Positions 1 to 8,640 of a stretch of 14,512 bases of DNA are shown in pieces. Numbering within the stretch: the stretch's first letter is position 1; each line of letters opens with the position of its first letter. This DNA is from Halocafeteria seosinensis (Eukaryota; Sar; Bigyra; Bicosoecida). The DNA is taken from the NCBI GenBank assembly GCA_001687465.1, contig LVLI01000558.1, forward strand, positions 1 to 14,512, written 5' to 3'. The notes beneath the pieces are model-generated. The model worked only from the letters and a program-made list of their open reading frames with translations, made no database searches and was not told where the DNA came from. The translations under genes were made by a program, and so were the position numbers.

Positions 1-278
1 TGACGTCCGTGTCACTTACAATCATTAATGCCCGGAGCCGGTCCCGGTCCGTCGCACGGGTACTGAGTGAATCAGAATTTCATGGGGTTTGCAACGAACA
101 CAGCAGGTAGCTCCTCCAGATCTTTTTATAGCATAAAGGAGGCTTTAAAGTAGTGACTATTGATCCGATTTGTTTCGTGAAAGATAGTCTACACATTGCG
201 TAATCGGCGAAAAACAACTTTTTTTTGGACGGCGCTTTTCCCGCATTGAAGTGCGCGAAAAGGCGTCGTTTGGGTACT

Positions 279-314
<36 letters not shown>

Positions 315-858
315 ACCTAACCCCTTGACTGGGACGGTCGTCAGTCCCCCCGTCCTGGGAGCCTGCATCGGGTGATAGACAGCGCCCTGATCGGATCCAC
401 TAACACCTGACTTCGTGGCACTGCCCTGCAGACCCCGCGATAAGCCGTCGTAACCGATGCCATTAGCATGCTAAATGTGCTCATGACAGCATTATAAAAG
501 TTTCTCTTTCCGTGCATGCAAGAACTGTTCAATCTAACAAAACCATGAGTTCCTGCCTGCTAGCTGGTTCTTGAACCGCATTCATCATCATGGTAATGCC
601 TCGAAATGATATATAGGTTAATGAAAGCCTGAGTCCCCCAATATATGATCAAAATCGTGGGTGTGTGTGTGTATAATGGCCCCATTACTCCACAACTCCT
701 GAACCTCATCTGGAACTTAGAAGGAGAAATTGAAACCAGGAGCACCCTGGGCAACAGCCTGTATCCTCTGGTGTCTCGGTTCCATACACGCCGGCTAGGA
801 ATCATCTTTCATGGGTAACAAATCGGAAATGTAGCATACTATCCTTCATTAACGTCGG
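1..858. other. No recognisable gene; simple repeats only
   Basis: I read all six frames and found no protein with recognisable motifs. The short open frames have low-complexity or arginine/serine-rich translations typical of chance. The stretch contains the AC microsatellite listed separately and a short TG run near 659-671. The sequence is of mixed composition and could be old mobile-element DNA, but nothing in it supports a family assignment. Confidence 0.6.
279..312. repeat. (AC)n microsatellite
   Basis: About fourteen uninterrupted AC units run from 279 to 306, followed by one interruption (GC) and further AC units to 312. Read on the minus strand this gives a run of Val-Cys codons, which explains an otherwise odd short open frame here; it is not a gene. 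Such dinucleotide runs are typical of nuclear eukaryotic DNA and are length-variable. Confidence 0.95.
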
Positions 859-1368
859 CTACCTCCCGCCCAGGACTGTGATTTTTGAAGGGTCCCGGTT
901 TGATGGTTTTTTTGATGGGTCCGCCGCCAAAGTTTGACGGGTACGCACCTTCACATGGAGGGATTGAATGATTAAGGGACATATTGTATATTTTTGACCT
1001 TGTATGAAGCACCTCATAACCAGCAGTTCCTTTGCCACAGGGTAAGGGATTCGAGAGCCGCGCTCATAGTTCCGTGGAGCCGTCTCCTTTAACTTTGCAG
1101 CTTCGCCGAAAATGATCAGACACCCACTCGTTCTTCGATGCGAACAACTCGTTCTTAAAGCCTCCTTACTTTGGGATGCTCGGGTAAAACCTTGTTGCTG
1201 TCTTGTTACTATCGAGAAAGAACGCTCCCCACATGCGGAAGAGAGTGGCACACTCAGTTTCCCCAATACACAAGCCGCTAATTTTGGAAATCGATTTCGT
1301 AAGCCTTTCCAGTATTCTATGGCATTTTTATTCAGCCTTGAAATCCGGATGTTTTGGACCGGGTATTG
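859..1368 (-). pseudogene. hAT-family transposase, C-terminal dimerisation-domain remnant
   Basis: The minus-strand frame is open from 1368 to 859. Its conserved core at about 1150-1320 reads EYWKGLRNRFPKLAACV followed by LSVPLSSACGERSFS. This matches the known C-terminal hATC dimerisation signature: a tryptophan, then FP-x-LA, then a small-residue run of the P-x-SSA-x-x-ER-x-FS type. The usual arginine/leucine-rich tail follows in degenerate form. Upstream (1369-1700) the frame is broken by stops and I could not recover the catalytic RNase H-like core. Downstream residues to 859 resemble nothing. I see no ATG for this piece. It is a decayed fragment of a DNA transposon; terminal inverted repeats and an 8-bp target duplication were not identified. 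Confidence 0.65.
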
Positions 1369-2294
1369 TCACCATACACACTCTATATGTCCGTAGACAG
1401 CTGTCCGAAATGTATCTTCAAAGCTTCCAGATGCTGGGTTTCAGGGGTTTCTTGTTGTAGACGAAATATGTCACGTGAACACTATCCCAAACCATATATT
1501 GATCCTCCTTATCTACAGAAATCCAAGGATAAGTTCTCTTCAGGTTTCGTACTGTATGTACATCGAGTTTCGTCAGATGCGAGACTTGGCGACCTTGGAA
1601 GGCCGTTCTTCCACACCATCGGAGGAGACGTATAACGTTAGAGACGTTGGGTCCTGCATACAGACATGCTCCACCGACAAATATTTATATCGACTAACAT
1701 ATAGTTAGATATGAAGATTTTAAACAATATTAACTCTTGTTCAAATAGCTTTTGCCCCTACCAGGTGAATAATCGCCTTCCAACGCCAGTGCTGGTCGCA
1801 GAGGCGGAGGCTGCTCTTTTCTCGCCGGCCATTGTATTCAATAAACAGTGGTTATCAAAAAACAGTCACATCAGATAATAAGTCATTAATTATTTTGTTA
1901 CGCTTCTGTCCGCTTTCGTGTTGCATGAAAGTATTCAACAAAGCTCCGACGCTCAGAAATTCCGTCGCGAAGGACAACTCCAACTTTTTGAAAGTTTGAT
2001 GGGTGGTTTGATGGGAAAGAGTCTGAAAGACCCTTCAAATTTGGTCTTCAACTTGTGCGGAAAACAGTTTCTGACGTCTGCTGGCATTGTTTGTGGGTAC
2101 TTCGATCGTAGAGTGTAAAAGCAAAACAGTGTGTCATTTTTGTTCTTTCTGCTGTTGTACATTATTCCAGTTGTCATACCTTGTCAGCACGTACTGTACA
2201 TGTATCTACTGTACTGTAGTACTACGAGGGACGTCTTTTCAATTCCCTTTCGTACTTTTTCCTTTTCTTCTGAGCTGCTTTTATAGACAAAAGA
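1369..2294. other. Region upstream of the Crinkler/RHS-like gene; no firm gene
   Basis: Frames at 1112-1708 on the plus strand lie opposite the hAT remnant and have no recognisable motif. One plus-strand frame, 1918-2118 (66 codons, from a non-ATG start), has a fairly protein-like composition (FRREGQLQLFESLMGGLMGK). It could be an untranslated, decayed or alternative upstream exon of the gene that begins at 2295, but no splice path or homology supports this. The last 150 bases before 2295 are pyrimidine-rich, as often seen just upstream of a start codon in unicellular eukaryotes. Confidence 0.4.
2192..2214 (+). promoter_or_regulatory. Paired TACTGTAC direct repeat upstream of the start codon
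   Basis: The octamer TACTGTAC occurs at 2192-2199 and again at 2207-2214, a spacing of 15 bases start to start, followed by a TAGTAC. It lies 80-105 bases upstream of the ATG at 2295. A paired octamer in this position could be a transcription-factor site. It could equally be chance in a GTAC-rich stretch. I know of no factor that binds it. Confidence 0.2.
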
Positions 2295-4946
2295 ATGGCG
2301 GAGAAAGGGGAATCAGCTACCCAGGAGAACAGCGAGAGTCCGAGCAAGAGGCCTGCTCCTCCTGCTGCTGGTGGTGCTCAGCCACCCTCAAAGAAGCCAA
2401 AGGGCTCCTCTTCCTCGAGCACAAACCAAGAAGAGCTCCCGGATGACCGTAAGTAACTCCTCAGAAATCACCGTGTGCCGTAGCTGGCGTGTTTCGATCT
2501 TTCCCTCTTTATATTTTCTGTCATTGTGAATTGTCCAATGCAGCCCATGAAGGCCTTCTAACGTGGTTAGGATGGCAAGAGGAGTTGTCTGGTGATCAGA
2601 AAAACATGTGTATCAATGAGGTGAAAAGGAATGGGCTGAAATTTGGAAGCGGGCCTTTCTCTATTAAAGAAGAAGTTCAAAGATTTTTTAGGGTGCGTCT
2701 CGGAGAAGGCCAAAAGGAATTAGCCGACGACTTGGGAGCAATTGCATTTGAAGTCAGCAGGAGATACATGAGTGGTAAGTAGCTGCGTGTTTAGATAAAG
2801 ACTTGATTTCCGTGGCTATTCATTGTGGCGCGGTACATGAATTGTTTGCAGGTAGGTAAACACTTGGAAACTTGGGGAGTGGCACTTGTATTCTTTTATT
2901 CTTTGATTACAGGAGTTGGTGCAGCTTCAAGCTTTAGTGGCGGAGCAGGCAAGTACAGATCATCTTCTAGCGATTTCCATAGGCGTGGTAAACTTGCTTC
3001 GAGTGCAGGTGTAGACTCAGCTTCAGTTAACAAAGGTATGTCGTTCCGAATGTTCTCCTGCTTGCAGGCCTTTAAAATTCTACTGCCGCAAAAGAAGGGA
3101 TGTATGCAGCTTCATCGCAAGGCCGTAAGCGCGTCCTGTCAAGAGACGAGTTCAAATGGTTTTGTACGTAGGCTCATGCCGTAGCTAGAAAGAATGTCTA
3201 CGCATATTACATCTTTCGAGAAGTGCAGTAGAGGGGATAAGTGACGATGTTCGCGAACAATTTTTCTCGTTGGCGGATCTACAAGGTTCATCGAGGGTGA
3301 AGGGTGTAAGTTACGCACTTGAGAAGGATATAATCGACGAGGACAGCTTGCTGTTCTTTATGCGAGATGAATCCAAACGACTGACTAACAAAATCACCGC
3401 TGCTCTTGAGGGAAAGGAGGACGAGGATGGAGAGATGGAGCCCAAGCGAATATACATTTTTGGCGTTCCCGGTACTGGTAAGTCCGTAACAACTTGGCGC
3501 AAGCTTTTGTCGTGGCTGGGGGATGGTGGCGAGCGGAGCGTACTTTGGATACACTTCTTCGCGAACATGCATCCAAGGATTGTGTTCGCCTACGCTTCTA
3601 CGGATGGAGTACAATTGGTCGCTGTGGATTGCATCCATGATGAGTTGTGTGATGTAATAATCTCCAGTCCAGCGGATGTCCTTGTACTAGATGCAATCAA
3701 TGAAAACAGCGACGAAAACAAGCGCGATTACTATGAACATGCGCACCGCTCCAACGCTAGTCTCAATGCAACAGGAAAGGCGCTCATTTTTGTGTCCACT
3801 GGAAGGCTGGATCGCCCAAGGTTGGAGGAAGCCAAATTTACAGAGTTTGAAATGGTATCTTGGTCTTTGACGGACTTTGAACAATGCTGTGTTCAGAATG
3901 GTAAGGCGACTGAATTATGGAAATTGAAAAAGAACAATATCGTTGTCAAAGAAGAGAAAGTCATTCTCGGTGAGGAGGATGTAAGTGAAACCAATGATGA
4001 GGAAAATACTGCGGAAGAATCCGCTTCTGGGAACGTGTCCGTAGAAGACGATGCTTCTTCAATATTGTCAGCTGTGGGCGAAAAGTATTACTATTCTGGT
4101 GGATCGGCCCGCTGGTTTTTTGAAAGATCCAGTAAACGAGTTATCCTCGACACTGAGCATTACCTTGAAGCGTGTTCGTGCAGTTACAAGCAGCTGTTGT
4201 CCTTGAGAACCCCCCCAAAATTACCGATGGCGGTTACACATTTGTATGGCTCTGCCCATTCAATTTTGAAGCCGTCCAATGTATCTGTCGTAACCTACTT
4301 TATTGTCAGTAGGTATGCTACTCGGCAACTCTTTGCACGCTGCAGAAACGAACTCGTAGAAGCCACAAGACATGTAGCACACGCCATGAAGAACCCAACA
4401 TTCCTTGGGTGGCTTGTGGAGTACGAATTCATCACAAAGAGCTGGGACAACGAGAAACTGCCGCTAAGAACATTAAATGGTGAGACTTACGAAGAAGCCT
4501 CGGTGAGTGTTCAATTCAGAGGAAACGGTACGCTGAAGCAGCTGGACGACTGGCTCAATAACAACAACAACGACGAACTTGATGGGAAAACTCTTTTGTG
4601 GACACCTGCAACGTGGAACCAAGGTTGTTATGATTTGTTCACATTGAGGTTTAAAGATTCAACAGATTCAACAGGAGTAATTCGGGTTATCGTAACGTTT
4701 TATCAAGTAACCACAGCTAAGAGCCACAAATTGGCCCCACAATTCTTGGATCAGGTCCTCAACAAGATCAACGCGAAACAATGGTTTAAAGTGGAGTCCG
4801 CTGACAAGTTTCGAGTTGCTTTCGTCCGCCCTATAGGGTCTGGATTTACCCATGTTCCAAAAGGTACACTTACTGGACAACGTTCCAAAGATCTTGAGAG
4901 ACAAGACTTCTGGTTTGATTTAGAAGTCACACCAACTAGAGAGTAG
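2295..4946 (+). CDS. Crinkler/RHS-type P-loop ATPase with C-terminal nuclease-like domain (five exons)
   Basis: I rebuilt five exons: 2295-2448, 2544-2774, 2913-3035, 3110-3163 and 3229-4946. All introns are GT..AG (95, 138, 74 and 65 nt), all junctions are in phase, and the sum is 760 codons including TAG. The ATG sits in AAAGAATGG. Residues 1-50 are Ser/Pro/Lys-rich with KR and KKPK clusters (possible nuclear signal); no secretion signal is visible. Residues 52-128 form a compact domain I do not recognise. The ATPase has Walker A GVPGTGKS (266-273) and a Walker B-like VLVLDAIN with Asp342 but Ala in place of the usual second acid. An acidic insert spans about 423-466, and YYYSGGSARWFF is at 474-485. 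The C-terminus has WNQGCYDLF (Asp656), FYQVT (680-682) and His687, the D...QxT...H pattern of Crinkler/RHS proteins. The family is known for effector or retrotransposon-associated nucleases acting in nuclei; the role here is inferred. Confidence 0.85.
2449..3228 (+). other. Four GT-AG introns of the Crinkler/RHS-like gene
   Basis: The introns are 2449-2543 (GTAAGT...ATGCAG), 2775-2912 (GTAAGT...TTACAG), 3036-3109 (GTATGT...ATGCAG) and 3164-3228 (GTACGT...GTGCAG). All four are phase 1, and each removes in-frame stops that otherwise end the short open frames seen here. The third could instead end at 3067 (32 nt), but that leaves the frame running into a stop at 3184. The 3109 acceptor joins GRKRVLSRDEFKWF smoothly to GISDDVREQFFSL in exon 5. 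RNA evidence would settle the borders. Confidence 0.7.
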
Positions 4947-5208
4947 TAGTACCGACAGAACAAGATAGAGGCTCCTCATCGTCCTCACACGCTTGACGAG
5001 GCTAATATCACTTGCTTACGAGTTGCGAGGTAGCTTCGTACCAGCATACTGAGCCACATAGCTGGCCCTGATAGAGGCAATACACATTATCATCACGCTA
5101 ACCTCGCGCCCAACTTGTAGAATAAACAAGAGGTAGGGCAGCTCTTCAAGGAAAAAACTCCTCCCGTTTCCACTACTTACCATACTCAATCTTTGGCTGA
5201 GAGGGCTC
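4947..5208. other. Spacer after the Crinkler/RHS-like gene
   Basis: The 260 bases between the TAG at 4944-4946 and the first LINE 3' end hold no open frame with recognisable content. I saw no clear polyadenylation signal immediately after the stop; an AATAAA at 5121-5126 is a candidate lying about 175 bases downstream. Confidence 0.4.
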
Positions 5209-5342
5209 ATGTGTATTGTATCCGGCATTACGCTATGCGGGATATCTATAGGTTACAGGACTAACAGCATCATGTGCTGCTAGCAGGGCGTACCGCCTAT
5301 AATGGGCCACGATACACTGATAGATGCAGCAGACTGACTTAT
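5209..5342 (-). mobile_element. LINE 3' end, 5'-truncated (copy 1)
   Basis: On the minus strand this is the terminal part of a non-LTR retrotransposon 3' untranslated region. It matches the 3' ends at 6768, 12537 and 14047: the terminus reads ATGCCGGATACAATACACA, preceded by three stem-loops. H1 is 5288-5317 (8 pairs on the transcript strand, two of them G-U, 14-nt loop), H2 is 5261-5283 and H3 is 5220-5243. Similarity to the other copies fades after about 5342, so the insertion is strongly 5'-truncated and carries no coding sequence. The sequence after the terminus (ATGAG) differs from the other copies. Confidence 0.8.
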
Positions 5343-5605
5343 TCTTGTTACTAGGTACCTGCCAGTAGTCAGCCGCAGCTGCTACAGGTCAGACCTCAGT
5401 ACCATTATGGCGGTAAAGAGGATTAATGATGCGTGCATGCGAGGGGTCTAAACAGTACGTGGTGAGTAAAGACAACTGCTCGCATGGGTAACTACGAAGA
5501 ATTGAAAAAACGTGAAAGGAAATCGTAGAAGAGAAAGATAATGTAACAACAAAAATAAACCCAGTAGAAACTAGAGTCAAAAAATAAAAGAAAAGAAAAA
5601 CCAAA
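5343..5605. other. A-rich spacer between LINE fragments
   Basis: There is no recognisable gene here. The plus strand becomes strongly A-rich from about 5505 to 5605. Seen from the minus strand this T-rich stretch begins just past the probable 3' end of the next LINE, so part of it could be insertion-site or tail sequence. Confidence 0.35.
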
Positions 5606-5706
5606 TTTTTGTCACACCCTTATGGTTGGGCGGGTTTTCCATCAAGCCAGGTTTTCCTTCCTGAGATGTCACCAGGCCTCAATTGGCTTGGGATCAATAC
5701 TAAAAA

Positions 5707-6270
5707 TTAGCACTGTTGATCGGTCCCTAGAAGGGAGTCCAAGGGACGTACGGTGATCGTTGCTTGATTCTGCGCAAGCCGCTTCCGATTTGTTTTAAGG
5801 CGTTGAAGGACTTGCTCGTTTTGTGTGTCCGTGTAGGCACAAAATGGAGTCTTGTTGTCGCTCGCACGCCATTCCTGCAGATGCTTCAGCACCCGAAGCA
5901 ATGATGGGGAGATCTGGAACTCTTTGTCCAAGTCGCGCCGGCGTCTTCGGAGGATCCCACCGAGTTTCTGGTAGAGTCTGCGGAAGGAGGAGGCAAGTGA
6001 TGCCACCGCAGACGTGGTCATTCCGCGAGTGCTGTACATCGCGATGGATTGTTTTGGGGAGTATCCGAGCCAGAATAAGTGCTGAGCTTTGATGGTGCTG
6101 ATGTCCTCCGTTGGAACTTGAAAATTGTGAGTCCATTGTGGGATTACCTGAATCCCCGGTATGCTGCAGCAAAAGTCTTCCATCTCTCGGTCTTTCGCTA
6201 ACCAGAGCAGTGGTCGTGTAGACTCAGGCGATGAGGCTACTAAGTGTTCCCACAACGTCTCGTAAGGCAA
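5707..6270 (-). pseudogene. LINE C-terminal domain, end portion (divergent lineage)
   Basis: The frame is open from 6270 to a TAA at 5707. Its second half has an arginine-rich helix-like stretch (LGGILRRRRRDLDKEF) followed by CAYTDTQNEQVLQRLKTNR and LAQNQATITVRPL. These align in order with residues of the protein at 7046-8053 (the LSRRIERHFKRKFKEW, QLTGQQKVKYQEILARNR and ASNQRAN segments). The first residues, YETLWEHL, correspond to LQKLWEIC in that protein. The start is not real: the protein continues upstream in the frame of the 6224-6744 segment after a frameshift at about 6240-6290. The function of this domain is unknown. Confidence 0.55.
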
Positions 6271-6744
6271 CCGAACCGTTGTCGGTGCTTAGGCGATCTG
6301 TGCGCATATACGTAACAACACCTTTGGGGACACTTCCAAGGAAATGTACACACACACAAATGTGACAGATAGCCCACCGGCCAGGAAGTAGGAAATGTGG
6401 GCAGGCTAGTCCACGTAGTGTCTCCTGGGACCACCATAGCTGAGTGTGCCGCCAAGCAACGATGGGAGTCCATGCATCACTGGTCGGAGGAATAATCTGA
6501 CACTGTAGCACAGTGACGCTAATTGGGCGTAGCCATAGACATCCGGAGGAAGAGGTACTGGCTTGCGATAATGATTGTGTGGAGAGCTGCGAAGTCAGCA
6601 GTTCCAACGTATCAACCACTGGTTCTCGTTCACAGATGTAAGGGTGGGAGAGAAGTCCAGGGAACACTTTCTGAGCAGCACAATAGTGAACCGGCGCCAG
6701 TTGCAGCCTTGCGGGTGATAGGACTGATCGGAGAATACCTTTTG
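6224..6744 (-). pseudogene. LINE C-terminal domain, upstream portion (divergent lineage, frameshifted)
   Basis: The last third of this frame, AWTPIVAWRHTQLWWSQE followed by VPKGVVTYMR, lines up with IKWDPLMGFSASNCWYNED and LPNGAVVYVKR in the better-preserved copy at 7046-8053. This shows it is the same domain one frame away from the 5707-6270 segment. The earlier part is less convincing. The open frame itself runs further, to 6787, but its first dozen residues are telomere-like repeat and the end of the neighbouring LINE, so they are not part of this gene. Confidence 0.45.
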
Positions 6745-6750
6745 GAACCC

Positions 6751-6766
6751 GGTTAGGGTTAGGGTT
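6751..6766 (+). repeat. Telomere-like TTAGGG tract
   Basis: The sequence GGTTAGGGTTAGGGTT is about 2.7 units of the TTAGGG repeat. It lies directly against the 3' terminus of the LINE at 6768-9130: on the LINE strand the end reads ...CAATACACAAAACCCTAACCC. It is far too short to be a working telomere. It may be an internal telomeric tract that served as the insertion target or was left by break repair. Confidence 0.75.
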
Positions 6767-6778
6767 TTGTGTATTGAT

Positions 6779-6874
6779 ATCCGGCATGAGATGCAGGATC
6801 TACTGCTAGTTACAGGACTGGTGACACTTCTGGGCATCAGCAGGGTCCATAGCCTGAGAAGGGCCACTATGGAC
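6779..6874 (-). promoter_or_regulatory. Three stem-loops in the 3' UTR of the 6768-9130 LINE
   Basis: On the transcript (minus) strand the order is as follows. H1 is 6874-6845: GUCCAUAG pairs perfectly with CUAUGGAC around a 14-nt loop. H2 is 6840-6818, weaker in this copy with about six pairs. H3 is 6799-6779, AUCC-x-GCAU against AUGC-x-GGAU with one mismatch. The same three elements occur in the same order at 5220-5317, 12552-12650 and 14062-14160. The H1 stem has a different sequence here but the same length and loop size, which is strong evidence of RNA structure. The probable role, by analogy with known LINE 3' stem-loops, is recognition by the element's reverse transcriptase. Confidence 0.75.
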
Positions 6875-7045
6875 AGGGGAAAAAAGATGGCAGACTAGAA
6901 TCCTTCGGGTCTGCATAAAGGATCTAGTACTACCGTGTTATCTATGTTGGCTATATATCTCCATGCTCCTTAGATGAGCACGGTATACGAATTCGAGAAA
7001 ACTAAAATCCGTGGCGGATCCACGCTAGACCGAATACTACTATGA

Positions 7046-8053
7046 TTAATCTGTTATCAGTGTCGACCGAGGCAAATTTGAATGAATTTCATTTGCGCGC
7101 TGGTTGGATGCCATCGCTTGCCTGTTGCGAGCGAGGATTTCTTGATACTTTACTTTCTGCTGTCCAGTTAGCTGTATGTACGGCGTCACTGTCTCCGGGC
7201 GTTTTTGGAACTCTCTGAGATGCTTTCTATCCCAAAATATTTGAGGGGTAATCCGCTGCTCTTCGCACCATTCCTTAAATTTGCGCTTGAAATGACGTTC
7301 AATTCGTCGACTTAACCGAGAGAATTTTGCCAAATTGTCTTGTTGTATAGGGCTCTTATGGAGGATACCTTGATACCAATGGATGACATCTTGCATATTG
7401 CGTTGTAACCACCAGTGAGTTGGATGATACATAAGCACACTCTCCGATGTGGTCCAAGTTGCTGCGTATCTCTGCGAATGATGTACTCCCGGGACGTTTT
7501 GAACATGTGGCTGAACTTGTGACCCGTTGATCCAAATTCCTGTCCGTTCGTGTTCTGTATTCTCCTTTTGGCCCAAGTAGCAAATCTCCCATAACTTTTG
7601 AAGTCGTTGAAGGGGGATCATTTCATGTCTTTTAACATAAACTACTGCTCCATTTGGTAAATAATCAGTGTGTTTGCATACGTTTCCGCACGCTACGTCC
7701 TCATTATACCAACAATTTGAAGCACTGAAACCCATCAGAGGGTCCCATTTTATTGCTCTAATTCCGTGATTGTGTTGTAAATCACCACTGGTTTTGGGCT
7801 TTATCCATATGGAAGGTCCAGCATGTATCGGCTCAAGAGTACCAATGTACATTTCCCTATCCCTTTCGGTCAAGACATTCAAGACACAATCAAGCAATTG
7901 AATATTTAGACTAATCCCATTATCCTGAAGGACGTTCTTCCACAAGTCAAATAGGTCCGGCTTTGTTTTCGAGTAGTAATGTACATCAAGTCGATACGTT
8001 TTGCTTTGGGAGCAGTTTGCTCGATATTGTCCTGCCCTTTCTTGAACCCTCAT
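7046..8053 (-). pseudogene. LINE C-terminal domain of unknown function
   Basis: This open frame of 335 codons ends at 7046. It follows the zinc-motif segment with a small overlap, and the apparent start codon is only where the frame resumes after a frameshift. The protein is rich in aromatic and polar residues, with a charged, helix-like segment (LSRRIERHFKRKFKEW) and a conserved end (FWDRKHLREFQKRPETV, then KYQEILARNRQAMASNQRAN). The end matches the partial frame at 14325-14512 and the 18 codons at 12812-12865, all at the same distance (about 275 bases) from the element's 3' terminus. I do not recognise a known domain. Its conservation between lineages suggests a real function in the element. 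Confidence 0.7.
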
Positions 8054-8448
8054 TCGCGGAAGAGCACACTTTCTGCAAGTCCGGCGTCAAAACAGTCTTG
8101 TCTAGAATCAACTTCGGTAAGTATCGCTCTGTCCCATTTGTTTGGGTAAACATGGACTGCATCTTCTATTATCTTTTCCTCAGCCTGTCGTCTGTATTGT
8201 AGGGAAGCCCGTTGAATCATCGTATCTTTGCATTCAAACAGAAGGTGTTGCAACGCAAAGATGCCTTCCATTCTACAAGCAGGACATAGAGGAGCTCTGC
8301 TAAAGATATCTGGACGGTGAACAAGGTGCTGCATAGTTAAGGTTCCGAGTTCGGATTTGATGCGTAGCGACATAGCCGTCATTGAAAGTTCACTTGGAGA
8401 ATCCTCAATGCTGGGAACACCAGCTGCATGAGGTTTACCACAAGGTAT
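8050..8448 (-). pseudogene. LINE zinc-binding (CCHC) segment
   Basis: The frame reads from about 8448 (GKPHAAGVPS) through MTAMSLRIKSEL to a stop at 8050. It contains LCPACRMEGIFALQHLLFEC, a C-x2-C-x9-H-x4-C pattern. Short cysteine/histidine motifs of the CP-x-C...H-x4-C kind are common after the catalytic domains of LINE proteins and probably bind nucleic acid. The part before 8382 joins the linker frame (8449-8640) by a frameshift. The part after 8053 continues in the next frame as the C-terminal domain. Confidence 0.65.
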
Positions 8449-8640
8449 ACGTCCATGCCTGTTGCATATTTAGAACCTGTTCTGTCGTGTATCCTTGAAG
8501 CGCAGTGTCGGCCTCAGGAACGACTGGGTAGAACATTTCTATCTGTTTGCTACGATAATATGGAATATCGAAGTCTCCTCCATTTTCCATAGGCAGTACT
8601 TGAAGTTCATCCGGCTGAAGTCGAGGGAGTGTTATATATA
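8449..8640 (-). pseudogene. LINE linker between RNase H and zinc segment
   Basis: This frame reads LPRLQPDELQVLPMENGG through YYRSKQIEMFYPVVPE to QQAWTYTLW and then a stop. It begins at a TA microsatellite (about 8632-8643), where the RNase H frame ends. It stops one frame away from the zinc segment. It is part of the same broken protein and has no recognisable domain of its own. Confidence 0.5.

Larger units (their letters stand above)
5606..6750 (-). mobile_element. Decayed non-LTR retrotransposon, C-terminal region and 3' UTR (second, divergent lineage)
   Basis: This minus-strand segment encodes a broken protein (6750 to 5707) related to the C-terminal domain of the LINE at 6768-9130, followed by about 100 bases of 3' UTR. 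The UTR holds an inverted repeat (CAAGCCA 5643-5649, TGGCTTG 5684-5690) and a terminus near ...AAGGGTGTGACAAAAA. This terminus is unlike the shared end of the other LINE copies, so I treat it as a separate lineage. The right boundary is set by the telomere-like repeat at 6751, and everything 5' of that point is missing. The exact 3' end is uncertain. Confidence 0.55.

Noticed and set aside
3036-3067. A 32-nt third intron in the first gene
   Set aside because: It leaves the frame ending at 3184. The 74-nt alternative to 3109 joins in phase with exons 4 and 5.
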